Source: Diogma glabrata
Lineage: Eukaryota; Arthropoda; Insecta; Diptera; Cylindrotomidae
DNA length: 64,000 bases
NCBI GenBank assembly: GCA_963693315.1
Contig: OY856186.1
Coordinates: 93,283,802-93,347,801, forward strand
Direction: 5' to 3'
The notes beneath the pieces were generated by a model. The model was not told the origin of the DNA. It ran no database searches and saw only the letters and a list, made by a program, of their open reading frames with translations. A program made the position numbers and the translations under genes. The first letter of the stretch is position 1. Each line of letters opens with the position of its first letter. Of the stretch, positions 10,532 to 21,248 are shown piece after piece.

Positions 10532-12187
10532 TTTTTTTCTGAAAGCTTTCTCTAGACACTTTCCAAGAATGTTTTGTTCTTGGAAAAAGTCAATTTAATT
10601 TTTAATAATATTTGTAAAAGCTTTACGTTATTCTTCAGTATTGCTTTCCACAAAATGTTTATTAATTTTCTGTTCGTTCAGCTCTTATTTATTTTTAATT
10701 TTGACAATGCTAATATGGACGCAGCTAATCGATCACTGGAAGTGCACACTCTGAATCTGATATGCCGGTTTCAGATCAATCAATTAAAGCAATACGTTCA
10801 ATTAATTCAATAATTTTTTTTATCAATAGCTTTTTTGTTTTATTAAATATTTCAGAGAATACATTGCATACTTTAATTGTCTTTACAGCAACTTATATTG
10901 GGTTCCAGGGCTTATTACTAGAAGTTAAACAATTTCACTGTCGGAAAAGTTTAAATCAAATTCAATGGCGATTAAGCTTATCATAATTACACTTTCAACT
11001 TTACAAAATCTTTTTAGTAATTGCAAAACGGCTGCTTGATCTTGAATCTAGAATCAAGGATATTTGTTTTTTTTTCACAACCTTACCATGTTTTTGGAGG
11101 TGGTCTTATTTTATTGGTAATTTGCGAAACATCACAACTTTTCTAATTTTTGCTATTATGAAACTTATTTCGTTAGCTGAACATGAACAACATAAGATTG
11201 TACGGCAACTAATATAGCGCACAATCTTCTTCGTCTTCCAAAGGTCTGTTTCTTCAAAAGATCTATTTCCCCTACATGAAATGTTTTATAACCGTTAGCT
11301 GAAGGAAATAAACGCAATTGACGATAAGCATTAATCAAAGATTCAACTTTTTTCCTAACAGCAGCATCATCAGTCGTAATTGAATCAATGTTCTATTAAG
11401 TTTGAACATTTGAACATGTTGGTCAACAGGGTTAAACATTTATCAGATGGCAAGAACCAGATTCCAAAAGCAGGATTTCCCATGAACGAACGAACATAAT
11501 GTATCTACGTTTTATTACTTGCGGAAAACTGATAAAATATTAAGTAGGAATATTTCACCGCATCTTAAATGCGTAAATATTTTTCTCATTAAAAATCTTT
11601 AATTTTAATAAGAAGAATCCAAAACTGGTTTCAGAATTGAAAAATTCTTATTATTCATCCAGTTATTTGAGTTTAACTACCCACAAGTTTTCATATTAAC
11701 TTTAATCTTTGCATGTCTCTAAATTTAGTAACGAATTTCGAGGAAACCCTTGGTCAAAACTAGTAAATGAAAAAAAAATTTAAAGCATGTCCATTTTTTT
11801 TATTATACTAAAGATTATCGAAGATTCAAGGAAGTCGGCAATAGTCAGGCTTACATCATCAAGGTCTTGATCCGATTATACATCAATACTAGATCCATGT
11901 ACCACATCATAATTTTTGGAACAGCCGTTATAAATTTATCCAAAATTAAAACTAATTCTTATGCGCGATTTACATGTTCCCACATTTTTTTCAGCATTTT
12001 TTTTTTACTGAAAGTTAGAGCTACACGCGATATAAAATTTTTGGTAGTTAAAAAGAAAAAAAAAATTATAATATAGAAGGCGTTGTGTTATAATTTTTGA
12101 AAGATAAACATTGAAAAAATTAATTATTCTTTTGTTGTTTGGTGTTTATTAAATTAAAACATAATAAAAACATGGATTCTTATATGT
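10532..12187. other. Mostly unreadable; possible further hAT debris
   Basis: No complete gene is supportable. On the minus strand at about 11,165-11,395 some 70 codons stay open, with a protein-like composition (TTDDAAVRKKVESLINAYRQ and onward). This could be upstream hAT transposase debris or another element's gene. It has no motif I can assign. Confidence 0.3.
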
Positions 12188-13644
12188 ATAAAAAGCAGGG
12201 TTGCAACGTATAATACGGTAACGTATAAAACACGTATTATACGTTCGTATAAAACGTACAGTATAAAACACACAATTATATACGTTTTATACCGTATAAA
12301 AGTAAAATCTTTAGTCGATAAAAATACATTTATATAAAATTATCGCGGGCGTATTATTCATCGTACTCGTGCTATTTAATATTTATACAGCTTAGTTTTC
12401 TAGACTAATAGGAACAGTTGCTTTAGAAGATATACCGTCGTCATGATAGTTTCTTACCCAACTATTCCTGTTAGTTCAGAAAACTTTCCACATTTTCAAA
12501 ATATAATTTTAAAAAATTTAGTCCGCAATAGTTTGGCATTTCCAACCGTATCTATATTATTCATCAAAGACCAAAATTGAATTTACTCTATAAACTTCTC
12601 ATTATACTTTTCCATTTGACGTAAATACATATTTTAACTATTACAACTTTTGTATAACAATATTTGCTGCAACAAGCTGATATTTTCAAACTGTACCTAT
12701 TAATTAGATGTTGTGCAACACGAAGTCACACAACAAAATTTCTTAAAAACATCTCTCTTAAAATCCCTGATAATTTCCCTAATTGCTATGAAAAAAACGA
12801 CTTTTATTCTGCAACAACATAATATTTTAAATGCCTTATTAGATAGAGAAGAGAGTACTTGAAGCTGGATTGAACCATATTCCATAAATTCAATAACATT
12901 CCATGATACCAAATAATTAATTTTATGGGCCAAATGTTTCTAATTCCAAATGTTTCCGATTAAGTAAATGTTTATCAGAAAAATTTGGAATCAAAATTCA
13001 TTTATTTCATTCGTTATTCTTCTGACACACTTATAATAATCAAGCTCCTGGTCTTACATTCAAATGCCATCCATCAAGATTTCTCTACATTCAATCTTAC
13101 GGCTCATTATCATTTAAACGTTTTAAGCAAAATAAATATACCATTTTTTTTACAATTTTCCGATACATCGAATATATCGTCCCTGCGGTTCTTATCATTG
13201 ATGAAATATATTTCTGACACAAAAAATTTTAACATCGCTCTAGTAGTTTTCATCGGTTGGTTAGAACACAGACTAACAATATTGTTTGCTTTTTAAGAAT
13301 TTGTATAAAACATTAATTGTTTATATGGGATTTGTTGCATTAAATTTCTAGACAGTACTTTGTGTGAATTCATAGAATGGGGAACATTTCTATTCTAATT
13401 AACATCCTAAGTCACGATTGTATAGTCATTATTGATTGTTTCCAATCAATGTGAAATCAATGGCTGTCACTTGGTCAATTTGTAGTCCTATATGTATTAA
13501 CATTAGACTACGTTAAGGGAATTTAAATGAATTTTGAATTTTTGAGATCAATTAAACTCAAGTAAGTAAAGAAGTAATTGGAATATTTTCAATTCAAAGG
13601 TATGGTTTGAAGTTTCTCAGAAAAAATCTCCACTTCACATTTTT

Positions 13645-13736
13645 CGTGTTTCGGTTGGGATTCGAACCTACCTCGTCAGTGCCCGGCTCGAATCCTTGGG
13701 CAGACACGCTATCAATTACGCCGTTGAGGCGATGAC
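13645..13736 (-). repeat. tRNA-like SINE head, unit 1
   Basis: On the minus strand an A-box-like GGCGTAATTGATAGCGTGTC is followed about 30 nt later by the B-box-like GTAGGTTCGAATCCC. These are internal RNA polymerase III promoter elements in tRNA arrangement. The T-stem and acceptor stem do not pair properly, so it is a SINE head and not a functional tRNA gene. Confidence 0.8.
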
Positions 13737-14006
13737 AATTTCAAAGTTGAAACTTCTTCATCACTTATTTATTTTACTTAAGTTGAATTTTTCCACTGTC
13801 ATTAGACTCCATATTATGGAAATGTTTTTACATTATATGGGATTTGTTGCATTAAATTTCTAGACAGTACTTTGTGTGAATTCATAGAATGGGGAACATT
13901 TCTATTCTAATTAACATCCTAAGTCACGATTGTATAGTCATTATTGATTGTTTCCAATCAATGTGAAATCAATGGCTGACACTTGGTCAATTTGTAGTCC
14001 TATATG

Positions 14007-14066
14007 TCTGCCCAAGGATTCGAGCCGGGCACTGACGAGGTAGGTTCGAATCCCAACCGAAACACG
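14007..14066 (+). repeat. tRNA-like SINE head, unit 2 (5'-truncated)
   Basis: The copy starts inside the head at TCTGCCCAAGG, so the A box is missing. The B box GGTTCGAATCC is kept. The break point joins directly to module A in the opposite orientation and so marks the inversion junction of the composite. Confidence 0.75.
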
Positions 14067-14486
14067 AAAAATGTGAAGTGGAGTTTTTTTCTGAGAAACT
14101 TCAAACCATACCTTTGAATTGAAAATATTCCAATTACTTCTTTACTTACTTGAGTTTAATTGATCTCAAAAATTCAAAATTCATTTAAATTCCCTTAACG
14201 TAGTCTAATGTTAATACATATAGGACTACAAATTGACCAAGTGTCAGCCATTGATTTCACATTGATTAGAAACAACCAATAATGACTATACAATCGTGAC
14301 TTAGGATGTTAATTAGAATAGAAATGTTTCCCATTCTATGAATTCACACAAAGTACTGTCTAGAAATTTAATGCAACAAATCCCATATAATGTAAAAACA
14401 TTTCCATAATATGGAGTCTAATGACAGTGGAAAAATTCAACTTAAGTAAAATAAATAAGTGATGAAGAAGTTTCAACTTTGAAATT

Positions 14487-14578
14487 GTCATCGCCTCAAC
14501 GGCGTAATTGATAGCGTGTCTGCCCAAGGATTCGAGCCGGGCACTGACGAGGTAGGTTCGAATCCCAACCGAAACACG
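14487..14578 (+). repeat. tRNA-like SINE head, unit 3
   Basis: This is a complete head with A-box-like GGCGTAATTGATAGCG and B-box GGTTCGAATCC. It is identical over about 90 bp to the reverse complement of unit 1. It is followed by the SINE body GAAACTTCAAACCATACC up to the target duplication. Confidence 0.8.
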
Positions 14579-15491
14579 AAAAATGTGAAGTGGAGTTTTT
14601 TTCTGAGAAACTTCAAACCATACCTTTGAATTGAAAATATTCCAATTACTTCTTCACTTACTTGAGTTTAATTGATCTCAAAAATTCAAAATTAATTGTT
14701 TATTTTTATTATATTAATATAGAGGTATCAAAGGTATCACCTATTCGAAAGAATTAGAAAAGAAAATGCCAAACAATTAGTTTTTTTATATATTATAAAA
14801 TATATAAATAATTTATAACTACCTAATTATATTTTTACTGAGTATAAAAATTCAAAATATAATTAATAACTGAACTAAGAAGTATTTTTAATTTTTTATG
14901 AATTAATTTCAAAAACAAAAACATGTTATACGTTTTATACGTTATATACGTTTTATGCGTTTTATACGTCACGTTTTATACGTGTAACGTATAAAACGTT
15001 TTATACGTGTATATTAACAACCCTGATAAAAAGCTTTAAATATTATATTTGGTGATGATAGTTATGACGATCAAATTTTGATAAATTTCATCTTTGAACT
15101 CCGCTTTCAACTTTGAAATTACAGCAATAAGATTTTAACAGTGGCGATGCTATTCAATACATTCAACAAAGACGATACTATAAATTTTGACATCCAATAC
15201 AAAATCCAAAAATATTACAAAAGAATACTAAAATTTTGATAAAATATTATAACCAAATATTTTTATTTACAAAAAAATAACTAGGACATGCAAAAACTTA
15301 ATTTTTTTCTAATAAAATCATTTATGTCGAAATAAAATAGTTTTTGCTGCCATAAAATATACTTGGGTAAAGTATATTTTATGCCGACATTCTCAGTTTT
15401 ATGGCAACATTTGCTCAAAAACTAGAAATAAACTCCAGTAAAATGTTGCATATTAATATTGTTGTTCTTGTCTCGCATACGAAAATAGTCA

Positions 15492-15585
15492 ATAATCAAT
15501 TTCCAAAAAAACATACAACTCATAATTGTCCCATAAAATATTTTACAACATACAATTGTCTTAACTGACGAATAAATCTCTAACA
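15492..15585 (+). repeat. 94-bp direct repeat, copy 1
   Basis: This runs from ATAATCAATTTCC to AATCTCTAACA and is nearly identical to 18,171-18,263. The two copies flank a 2.6-kb segment holding the SINE copy, the tyrosine recombinase gene and two MITEs. Confidence 0.7.
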
Positions 15586-15659
15586 AAAAATAACTTTAGT
15601 AGCTAGTGAAGTATGAAAAAGTTTTTCGATAACAAAAAAGAAATCGAAAATTAAAATGT

Positions 15660-15950
15660 TTCTAACCATCAACTCTGTAGGTGCAGTTGATAGCGTGTCT
15701 GCCAAAGATTTGAACTCATGGTATTGATAAGGTTACGAGTTCAAATCACAACCGAAACACGTTTAGAAAAAGTTGTTTTAATTTAATTATAACTGTAAGG
15801 TTTATTCATATAAACCCAAAAACTGATTTCGAATTGAAAAATTCAAATTATTCATAAATATACTTGACGCTCTGTCGCAAATTTACTTTTAATTGATTGG
15901 AAACATTCAATAATAACAACACAAGTGACTTAGGATTGTACGGGGTAATA
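15660..15950 (+). repeat. Divergent copy of the tRNA-derived SINE
   Basis: The tRNA-like head at about 15,675-15,765 has GTGCAGTTGATAGCGTGTCT and the degraded B box GAGTTCAAATC. Downstream, ATTGATTGGAAACATTCAAT and GTGACTTAGGAT match the reverse of module A in the composite at 13.3-14.7 kb. This independent copy supports the view that head and module A belong to the same element. Confidence 0.65.
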
Positions 15951-16192
15951 ATACCGCTACTAACCTTCGAAAACTCACAAATAGTGAAGTAAAGAAATTT
16001 ATGTTTTACTGATTTATTGTAAGTCGTTCAGACCCTAGTTACCGAAATAATAATGACATTCTTAATTCCCAAGGGAATTATAAGAGGGAGTTATGGATTC
16101 CTAATAGACCTAATTTTTATTATAAAATTTATTATAATTTAAAAGTACAAAAAAAATTTGAACAATAGTAATTATGTACTAATAATAATAAC

Positions 16193-17364
16193 TTATAAAA
16201 AAACATTATTTTTTTCGCCTTCATTTCCGGAGTAGTTCAAATAAAAATGACAATTTTCAAACTTCCCATTAAATAAATTTTCTATACTCCAAGAAATCAA
16301 CAATTTTTCCACTGAACTTGCACTGGAGTTTATTACTTCTAGATGGGAGTTCAATGATTTATTTGCTTCGCCATCAGGCATCTCAACTACCTAGCAATCG
16401 TGCAGCCTTATTTTTTAATTCCAGACTATCTGCCAAATATCCTTCTGCAACCGTGCTACTTCGCCATCCGCCATGTCTCTTTAAAGTTGTCATACTTGCT
16501 CCAGCATTTACTAAAGTAGTGGCAGAAGTTCGCCGTAAACAATGACCGGTGTAGGATTTTGGGTTTGCCACCCCTAAGAAACATGCAATTTCGCTGGTAA
16601 TTTTTCTAAACGTTTTTTTTCCAACTGGCTGCATGGTACATCGTTTCGCCCCATATGTTATGAAAAATCTTTCAATACTCGACTTTCGTAGAGACATATA
16701 GCTTCTGATTATAAATAGCGTAGGAAGCTCAGGAAACTCCACAATAGTAACCTGTCTTTGAATGTCCGTTTTACTTTTTGGGATATTTACTACCATGACA
16801 GACCCTCTATCCTCAATATCTTTTGTTTGCAAGTTCAGCAGCTCTTGACATCTGCATCCACCAAAGTAGCCCAGAATCAAAACAACCTTATGAAGTAAAT
16901 GGTCATCATTAGGGGCATCTCTTAAAACTTTATTGCATTGTCTTTGGTAATAACTTCTGACTTTTTCGGCTTCTAACCTTTACTTTTTCTCTTAAGAAAC
17001 GCCTCTACTTCATTAAACTGCTTCATATCTACTTTATCGTAAATTTCTATCATCGTTTTTAGCATGGACCACCTAGTCCATAAGGAATTAGGGCTATATA
17101 TGATGCAGACTTTTAAAAAATATAAAAAAAGCCAGAATGGCAATTACTTTTTAAAATATTAAAAGGAAAACCTACCATTTCCTGAAAGTAAGCGAGGAGT
17201 ACAACTTGTTCTACATTCTTCGGCTCTGTCAATTGATTTTTGTTAATCCATATTTTAAATATGTCGTATTCTTTTTTGTACACTGCCTCAGATTTTGTTG
17301 GCAATAGAGTTGAGCGAGCTTTTTCAGCCTTTTCTAATATATTTTGAGAAATATTTTTACACAC
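16193..17364 (-). pseudogene. Crypton-like tyrosine recombinase, nearly complete
   Basis: The catalytic part (16383-16880) is an open frame of 165 residues. In that frame it holds the tyrosine-recombinase set: R10 (GGCRCQELL), lysine in IPKSKTD (35/37), H113 and R116 (YTGHCLRRTSA), H136 (KRHGGW) and Y148 (AEGYLADS). The N-terminal, SAM-like DNA-binding part starts near 17364 (LPTKSEAVYKKEYDIFKIWI). A short intron of about 62 nt (17110-17171; GTTTTC...AAAAG) would join YFQEM to YSPNSLWTRWSMLKT in frame. Lesions are one TAG codon after KRKSKG near 17,000, a one-base deletion in AAGTTTTAAGAG near 16,935, and a frame change after LLGS near 16,382, after which a tail (FENCHFYLNY) continues. Such enzymes cut and rejoin DNA through the tyrosine. 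Crypton is the likely source; a domesticated copy is the alternative. Confidence 0.82.
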
Positions 17365-17411
17365 GTCACTTATTTTTGTGAATGTTATAAAAGAATTATT
17401 TATTTACAAAG

Positions 17412-17899
17412 CTATAGTAGAATTTTTTTGCCAGCGAATTTCTGACAGCTAAAGCGCAGCAAAAGATAAAAGATGAGACAAAAAGTAAAACAGAGATGTA
17501 TTATTTATTTTGGGATAAATTTGTTTTCAAAACAATTATATTAGTAAAATTTCTACTTCTAGTTCGTACCATTTGTTTGTTGTGATATTTGTTTCCATAG
17601 GCGTCGTTATTTTTATTATAATTATTTTTAATTATCAAAATTTTGTTACATTGCCTACAAAATCATTAATATTTTTACTAGTTTTTGGTTTTCTATTATA
17701 ATTGGTTGAATTTCAATAGTAATATATTAATTTTTATGAGTTTTTTTTGTCCATTTCGATGAGACCCCAATAGTTTTTTTTAATATTTTAATCGAGACAC
17801 TGAATGTGCAAACAATATGCGCATGTGCATGCGCATGTGCAAACAATATGCGCATAACAAACAAATTTTGTGTTCGCTGGCAAAAAAATTCTACTATAG
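17412..17899. mobile_element. MITE with perfect 27-bp terminal inverted repeats
   Basis: Positions 17412-17438 (CTATAGTAGAATTTTTTTGC...) are the exact reverse complement of 17873-17899, bounding 488 bp without coding content. The outermost TA could be a TA target duplication as in Tc1/mariner-like elements (inference). A 19-bp word GTGCAAACAATATGCGCAT occurs twice near the right end (about 17,806 and 17,838), separated by an alternating purine-pyrimidine stretch. The element lies just upstream of the recombinase gene's 5' end. Confidence 0.85.
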
Positions 17900-18047
17900 T
17901 TAGTTTTTTTTCACTATGGCTTTATGTAAATAAAACTTTGTGAAAAAAAACTAACTAGATTAATTTAAACGCAAAATCATCCAGTAAAAATACTTGATAA
18001 AAATAAACGTTTTAGTTTAATAAATGTTTTAGGTAGTAAAAAATAAA

Positions 18048-18172
18048 ATTATTTATGTATCTCGTGAATTATTAGATGTCAATTACCTCGTGAAACTTAC
18101 TAACCCTCGGGTAGTAAACGTTTCCCTCAGTAATTAACATCCTTATAATTCCCTTGATACATAAATAACTAT
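18048..18172. repeat. Foldback MITE with ATAGTTATTTATGTAT ends
   Basis: ATTATTTATGTAT at the left pairs with ATACATAAATAAC at the right, and the inner parts partly pair (GTCAATTACCTCG against CAGTAATTAACATCC). The right terminal block CCCTTGATACATAAATAACTAT recurs with small changes at 21,773-21,795 and 47,236-47,258, so a small family is present. Confidence 0.6.
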
Positions 18173-18263
18173 AATCAATTTCCAAAAAACATACAACTCA
18201 TAATTGTCCCGTAAAATACTTTACAACATACAATTGTCTTAACTGACGAATAAATCTCTAACA
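18171..18263 (+). repeat. 94-bp direct repeat, copy 2
   Basis: The partner of 15,492-15,585. Four differences are visible by eye, so the duplication is not very old. Confidence 0.7.
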
Positions 18264-19779
18264 GAAAATCATGGTATACTTATTGCTTCGTTTTTAACTG
18301 GAAAAAAATGTTGGAACATGTAAAGCGCCAATTATACTGTGAACAATTGTATACAAAACAAAAATTATAACGGAATTATGTTACATTCACATCCCGTTTT
18401 TTTAGACAAACAAAAACACAATATACACTTAAAGGGTGTACGATTAAAGTGAAATAACTGAATAAACTGAATAACAACAACAATTGCAAAAAATTTTAAA
18501 TTGTCTGAGTTGCTTCAGTTATATATGTTTGTTTGTAACAGACGCGGTTATATATGTTTGTTTTTTAAACGAAAAATGTGTTAAAATAAAACAGATCTTG
18601 AAATGAAAAATTATTTATATTTTACTCACAAACACACAATCCCAAAATGAACTAAAAACACAGAAAGTAATTTTTAGGAAAATCTGCCAACTTGCGTAGA
18701 CCTAAGCCAGTGTATTATAACCAGTTTTATAAATTTACCGTTGAAAAAAACAAAATTGAAATTCGAAAAATATAAAATAAATGTTTTCTTTTCGTTCTCA
18801 GTAGAGAAAGACAGATAATATTTTGTATTTGTTTGTCATCGAATATGTTGTGTTGTGATTTGAATATTGGCTTTATTGGTTGTGTGTAATTTGAAATTTG
18901 TTGGCGAGAAGTCTTACTATTATTTTATATTTATTATATCATTATTTCACAAGAGCCTAAGTTGTGTGCCTCCATTGTTTGATTTATTAATAATGTGGAT
19001 ATTATTTTGTCACTGCAATTTTTTTAATCTAGCAGAATAAAATATATTGGATTTTTCTTCATAATTTTCATGTATACCTGACAATTTTCAATTAATTATG
19101 GTTCAAAGTTCACGATCATTTTAGTCGTATGATCTTTTTGCGTTATGATAAAGTTATTTGATTTTTAAGATTTATTTGACGTACTGTCGAAAATGGGCGT
19201 GAAAATCGTTGATCCTTTAAAATTTTTAATTTTTTCAACGAATTCTTTTAGGGAATTATCAACATTTACCATGGTAAATGTCTAAGTAGCATTCAGCGAA
19301 AAATTGTCACTTTTTTTGTTTACCATCACTAGCAGTTTATGCCGTGGCCCATTTCTCAAAAATGCCCATGAAATTGATTTCTACGTTTGTGGCTGAAATA
19401 TTATTTATTGTTTTTCCTTATTTTCTTCCCCTGGAATGAAATTGTACAAAATAATAGATTCAAATTTTAATTCAATTTCAACAGCTGTCAAAATGTTTAC
19501 TCAAGTATAGCCAGGATAGCCAGGGTCGCACACAAGGGGGGAGGGAGGGGGTTTTCGGACCCTTCCTCTAACCTATCAGTTTATAATATTTTTTTTAATT
19601 TAAAGTTAGGAATTGTTTAGTGTTAACCATAATAAATTATAGATTAACGTCTCTGAATATCAGAAGATACGAGGTTAACTAGTTGCTCAAGTTATGCATG
19701 CGTATATAAGTTTGTGAGTTTTGATCAATTTTCTTTTAAGATTTATTCAATGATAATTTTAAAGTTTTGATTTAGTTTA
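18264..19779. other. No gene seen
   Basis: AT-rich DNA without a recognisable frame or repeat boundary. A purine tract of G runs lies at about 19,536-19,552, directly before the decayed LINE to the right. Confidence 0.45.
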
Positions 19780-20575
19780 TCAGGAAAGACCCACGCCAGT
19801 AAGGTATTCCAGAGACTCTGTTAAAAAATCACTTTGAAAAGTGAGAGTTCTATTCATCTTGTCACTCGAACCGTAAAAAGATGGACGGCTATAGATACTC
19901 TGGTGTAACGTGTGATGTTTGCAGGCTCAGGTAAAATAGATTTGATCTAGACAGACGCCCGTTCATCCATAGTGTATTTGTAAAACACCGTCAAATCAGA
20001 GACATACAAGGCATCATGCTCACTAGTAAGATTTGAATGGCCGATTAATTGAACAGCTCTCTGCTGTATAGAATCAAGACATTTCAAACTACTTATGTAT
20101 GCTGCACTCCATATATGAGAACAATGGACATTCAAATTACTTATATATTAAAAGAAGCTGTTAGCTATTGAAATCGTTACGACAACGAGCCGAAAATATT
20201 AATGTTTGAACATCGTTCTTAGCTAGACTAAAAATATGAGAATTCCATCTTCATTTTATTTTAAATCTCAACTCCAAAGCTAAAAACATGAGAATTCCAC
20301 TTCATATTATTTTCAATCTCAACTTCTAGAAGTCTAACAGATGCTTTTTCTTCAAAATTATTTTTTCTTCAAGAATCAAACTTTAATGAAAACGGGTTAG
20401 GTGTTGATAACCTAGAAAAATGGCAAACTTGAGTTTTGCTCGTGTTGATAACCTAGAAAAAAGGCAAACTTGAGTTTTGCTCGTGTTGAATTCAACATTG
20501 TTAGCAATACCCGAATTCATAAGTGTTTTTAAATCAATGGTTATAATGTCTTTGTCAAAGTTTGACCTAGTGTCA
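19780..20575 (-). pseudogene. LINE reverse-transcriptase C-terminal half, decayed (LINE 3)
   Basis: In minus-strand order the legible pieces are DTRSNFDKDI and ANNVEFNTSKTQVCLFS (20,383-20,575), CSHIWSAAYISSLKCLDSIQ and SDLTVFYKY (19,947-20,135), and PEPANITRYTRVSI near 19,880. This order matches the region after the catalytic YADD box in Jockey/CR1-like LINEs (NVEFN.SKTQ, then CSH.W..A....L...Q.RA). The catalytic core of the same element lies at 23,288-23,475, across the TIR element at 20,576-23,287. Several frameshifts and a 41-bp tandem duplication make it non-functional. Confidence 0.72.
20401..20482 (+). repeat. 41-bp tandem duplication inside LINE 3
   Basis: GTGTTGATAACCTAGAAAAA and the following 21 bases are repeated once (20401-20441 and 20442-20482) with a single difference. 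Because 41 is not a multiple of three, it shifts the LINE frame. Confidence 0.85.
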
Positions 20576-21171
20576 CCCAATTAGCATTATAACTTCTTTA
20601 GAAACACTTAACAGTCTTATTGAAACTATGCTTCCCCTACTACGTTGTTTCTTTAAAGCTTCTATAAAGTTTCGATAAAGGTCATTTGAAGAACATTCCC
20701 CTGCGTTACCGAAGCTTTGACGTGTATAAAAATTCGGATATAGTTTCGATACGATTTTTTTAAAAGTGTTATGCAAGTTGAATAGAAGTATAATCTAAAA
20801 TTTCAAAAAGAGCATACCGAAGCTCTTTAGAAGCATTACCCAAATTATGTGGAAACTATATTTGTGACTGAATTTGACGTCTATACACCAACCACTTTTA
20901 AGATATTGCTTCGGTACTGTACTTATAATAGATCGTTTGAAAGCATATTTAGAAGTCTTATCGAAACTGTATAAAATTTAGAAAAAATAATAATTCAAAG
21001 GTTTTTTCACATTTTTATATATTTTTTTATTTTATTAGTTTTAATTTTGGTTAACACAATATTATTTCCTCCTATACATGTATATAATTGGGAATTACTG
21101 ATTATTTAATATTATTTATTTATATTATAACCTTGTTTTACTCTTAATTATTATAATTTATATACTTACGG

Positions 21172-21248
21172 TCAACATCAAGATTCGAACACAGGGCCTT
21201 TAGGCTAGTTGTTTCATACGCTATCCAGTTGGCTAATTTGTACATACG
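21172..21248 (-). repeat. tRNA-like SINE remnant
   Basis: On the minus strand an A-box-like TTAGCCAACTGGATAGCG is followed by the B-box-like TGTTCGAATCT at tRNA spacing. The sequence differs from the 13.3-kb SINE head, so it may be another SINE family or a decayed tRNA copy. Stem pairing is too poor for a working tRNA. Confidence 0.55.

Larger units (their letters stand above)
13325..14690. repeat. Inverted multi-unit tRNA-derived SINE composite with 13-bp TSD
   Basis: The block is bounded by the identical 13-mer ATTAATTGTTTAT at 13312-13324 and 14691-14703, a target duplication of the length usual for LINE-driven insertion. Inside, two modules alternate. Module A is about 170 bp, starting ATGGGATTTGTTGCATT (plus at about 13,325 and 13,837, minus at about 14,216-14,386). 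Module B carries a tRNA-like head (minus at 13,645-13,736, plus at 14,007-14,066 and 14,487-14,578). The plus-strand right half is the reverse complement of the left half over about 475 bp (about 13,530-14,007 against about 14,213-14,692), with few mismatches. The modules recur together at 15.66-15.95 and 49.46-49.80 kb, so they form one SINE family. Confidence 0.85.
12196..15025. mobile_element. hAT-type DNA transposon, about 2.8 kb, with nested SINE composite
   Basis: The ends are CAGGGTTGCAACGT (left, 12196) and, reverse-complemented, CAGGGTTGTTAATA (right, ending 15025). They are flanked by an exact 8-bp duplication ATAAAAAG (12188-12195 and 15026-15033). The CAGGG end and 8-bp target duplication are established hAT hallmarks. 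Both subterminal regions carry many copies of an ACGTATAAAACG-type motif in both orientations (12,205-12,300 and 14,925-15,012), as expected for transposase-binding sites. No transposase domain is recognisable inside, so the copy is non-autonomous or decayed. About half its length is the later SINE insertion at 13,325-14,690. Confidence 0.88.

Noticed and set aside
13645..14578. Three genuine tRNA genes
   Set aside because: A and B boxes are present, but acceptor and T stems do not pair and the surrounding module recurs as a SINE body.
19536..19552. G-quadruplex
   Set aside because: Only three G runs of sufficient length are visible, so a standard four-run motif is not met.
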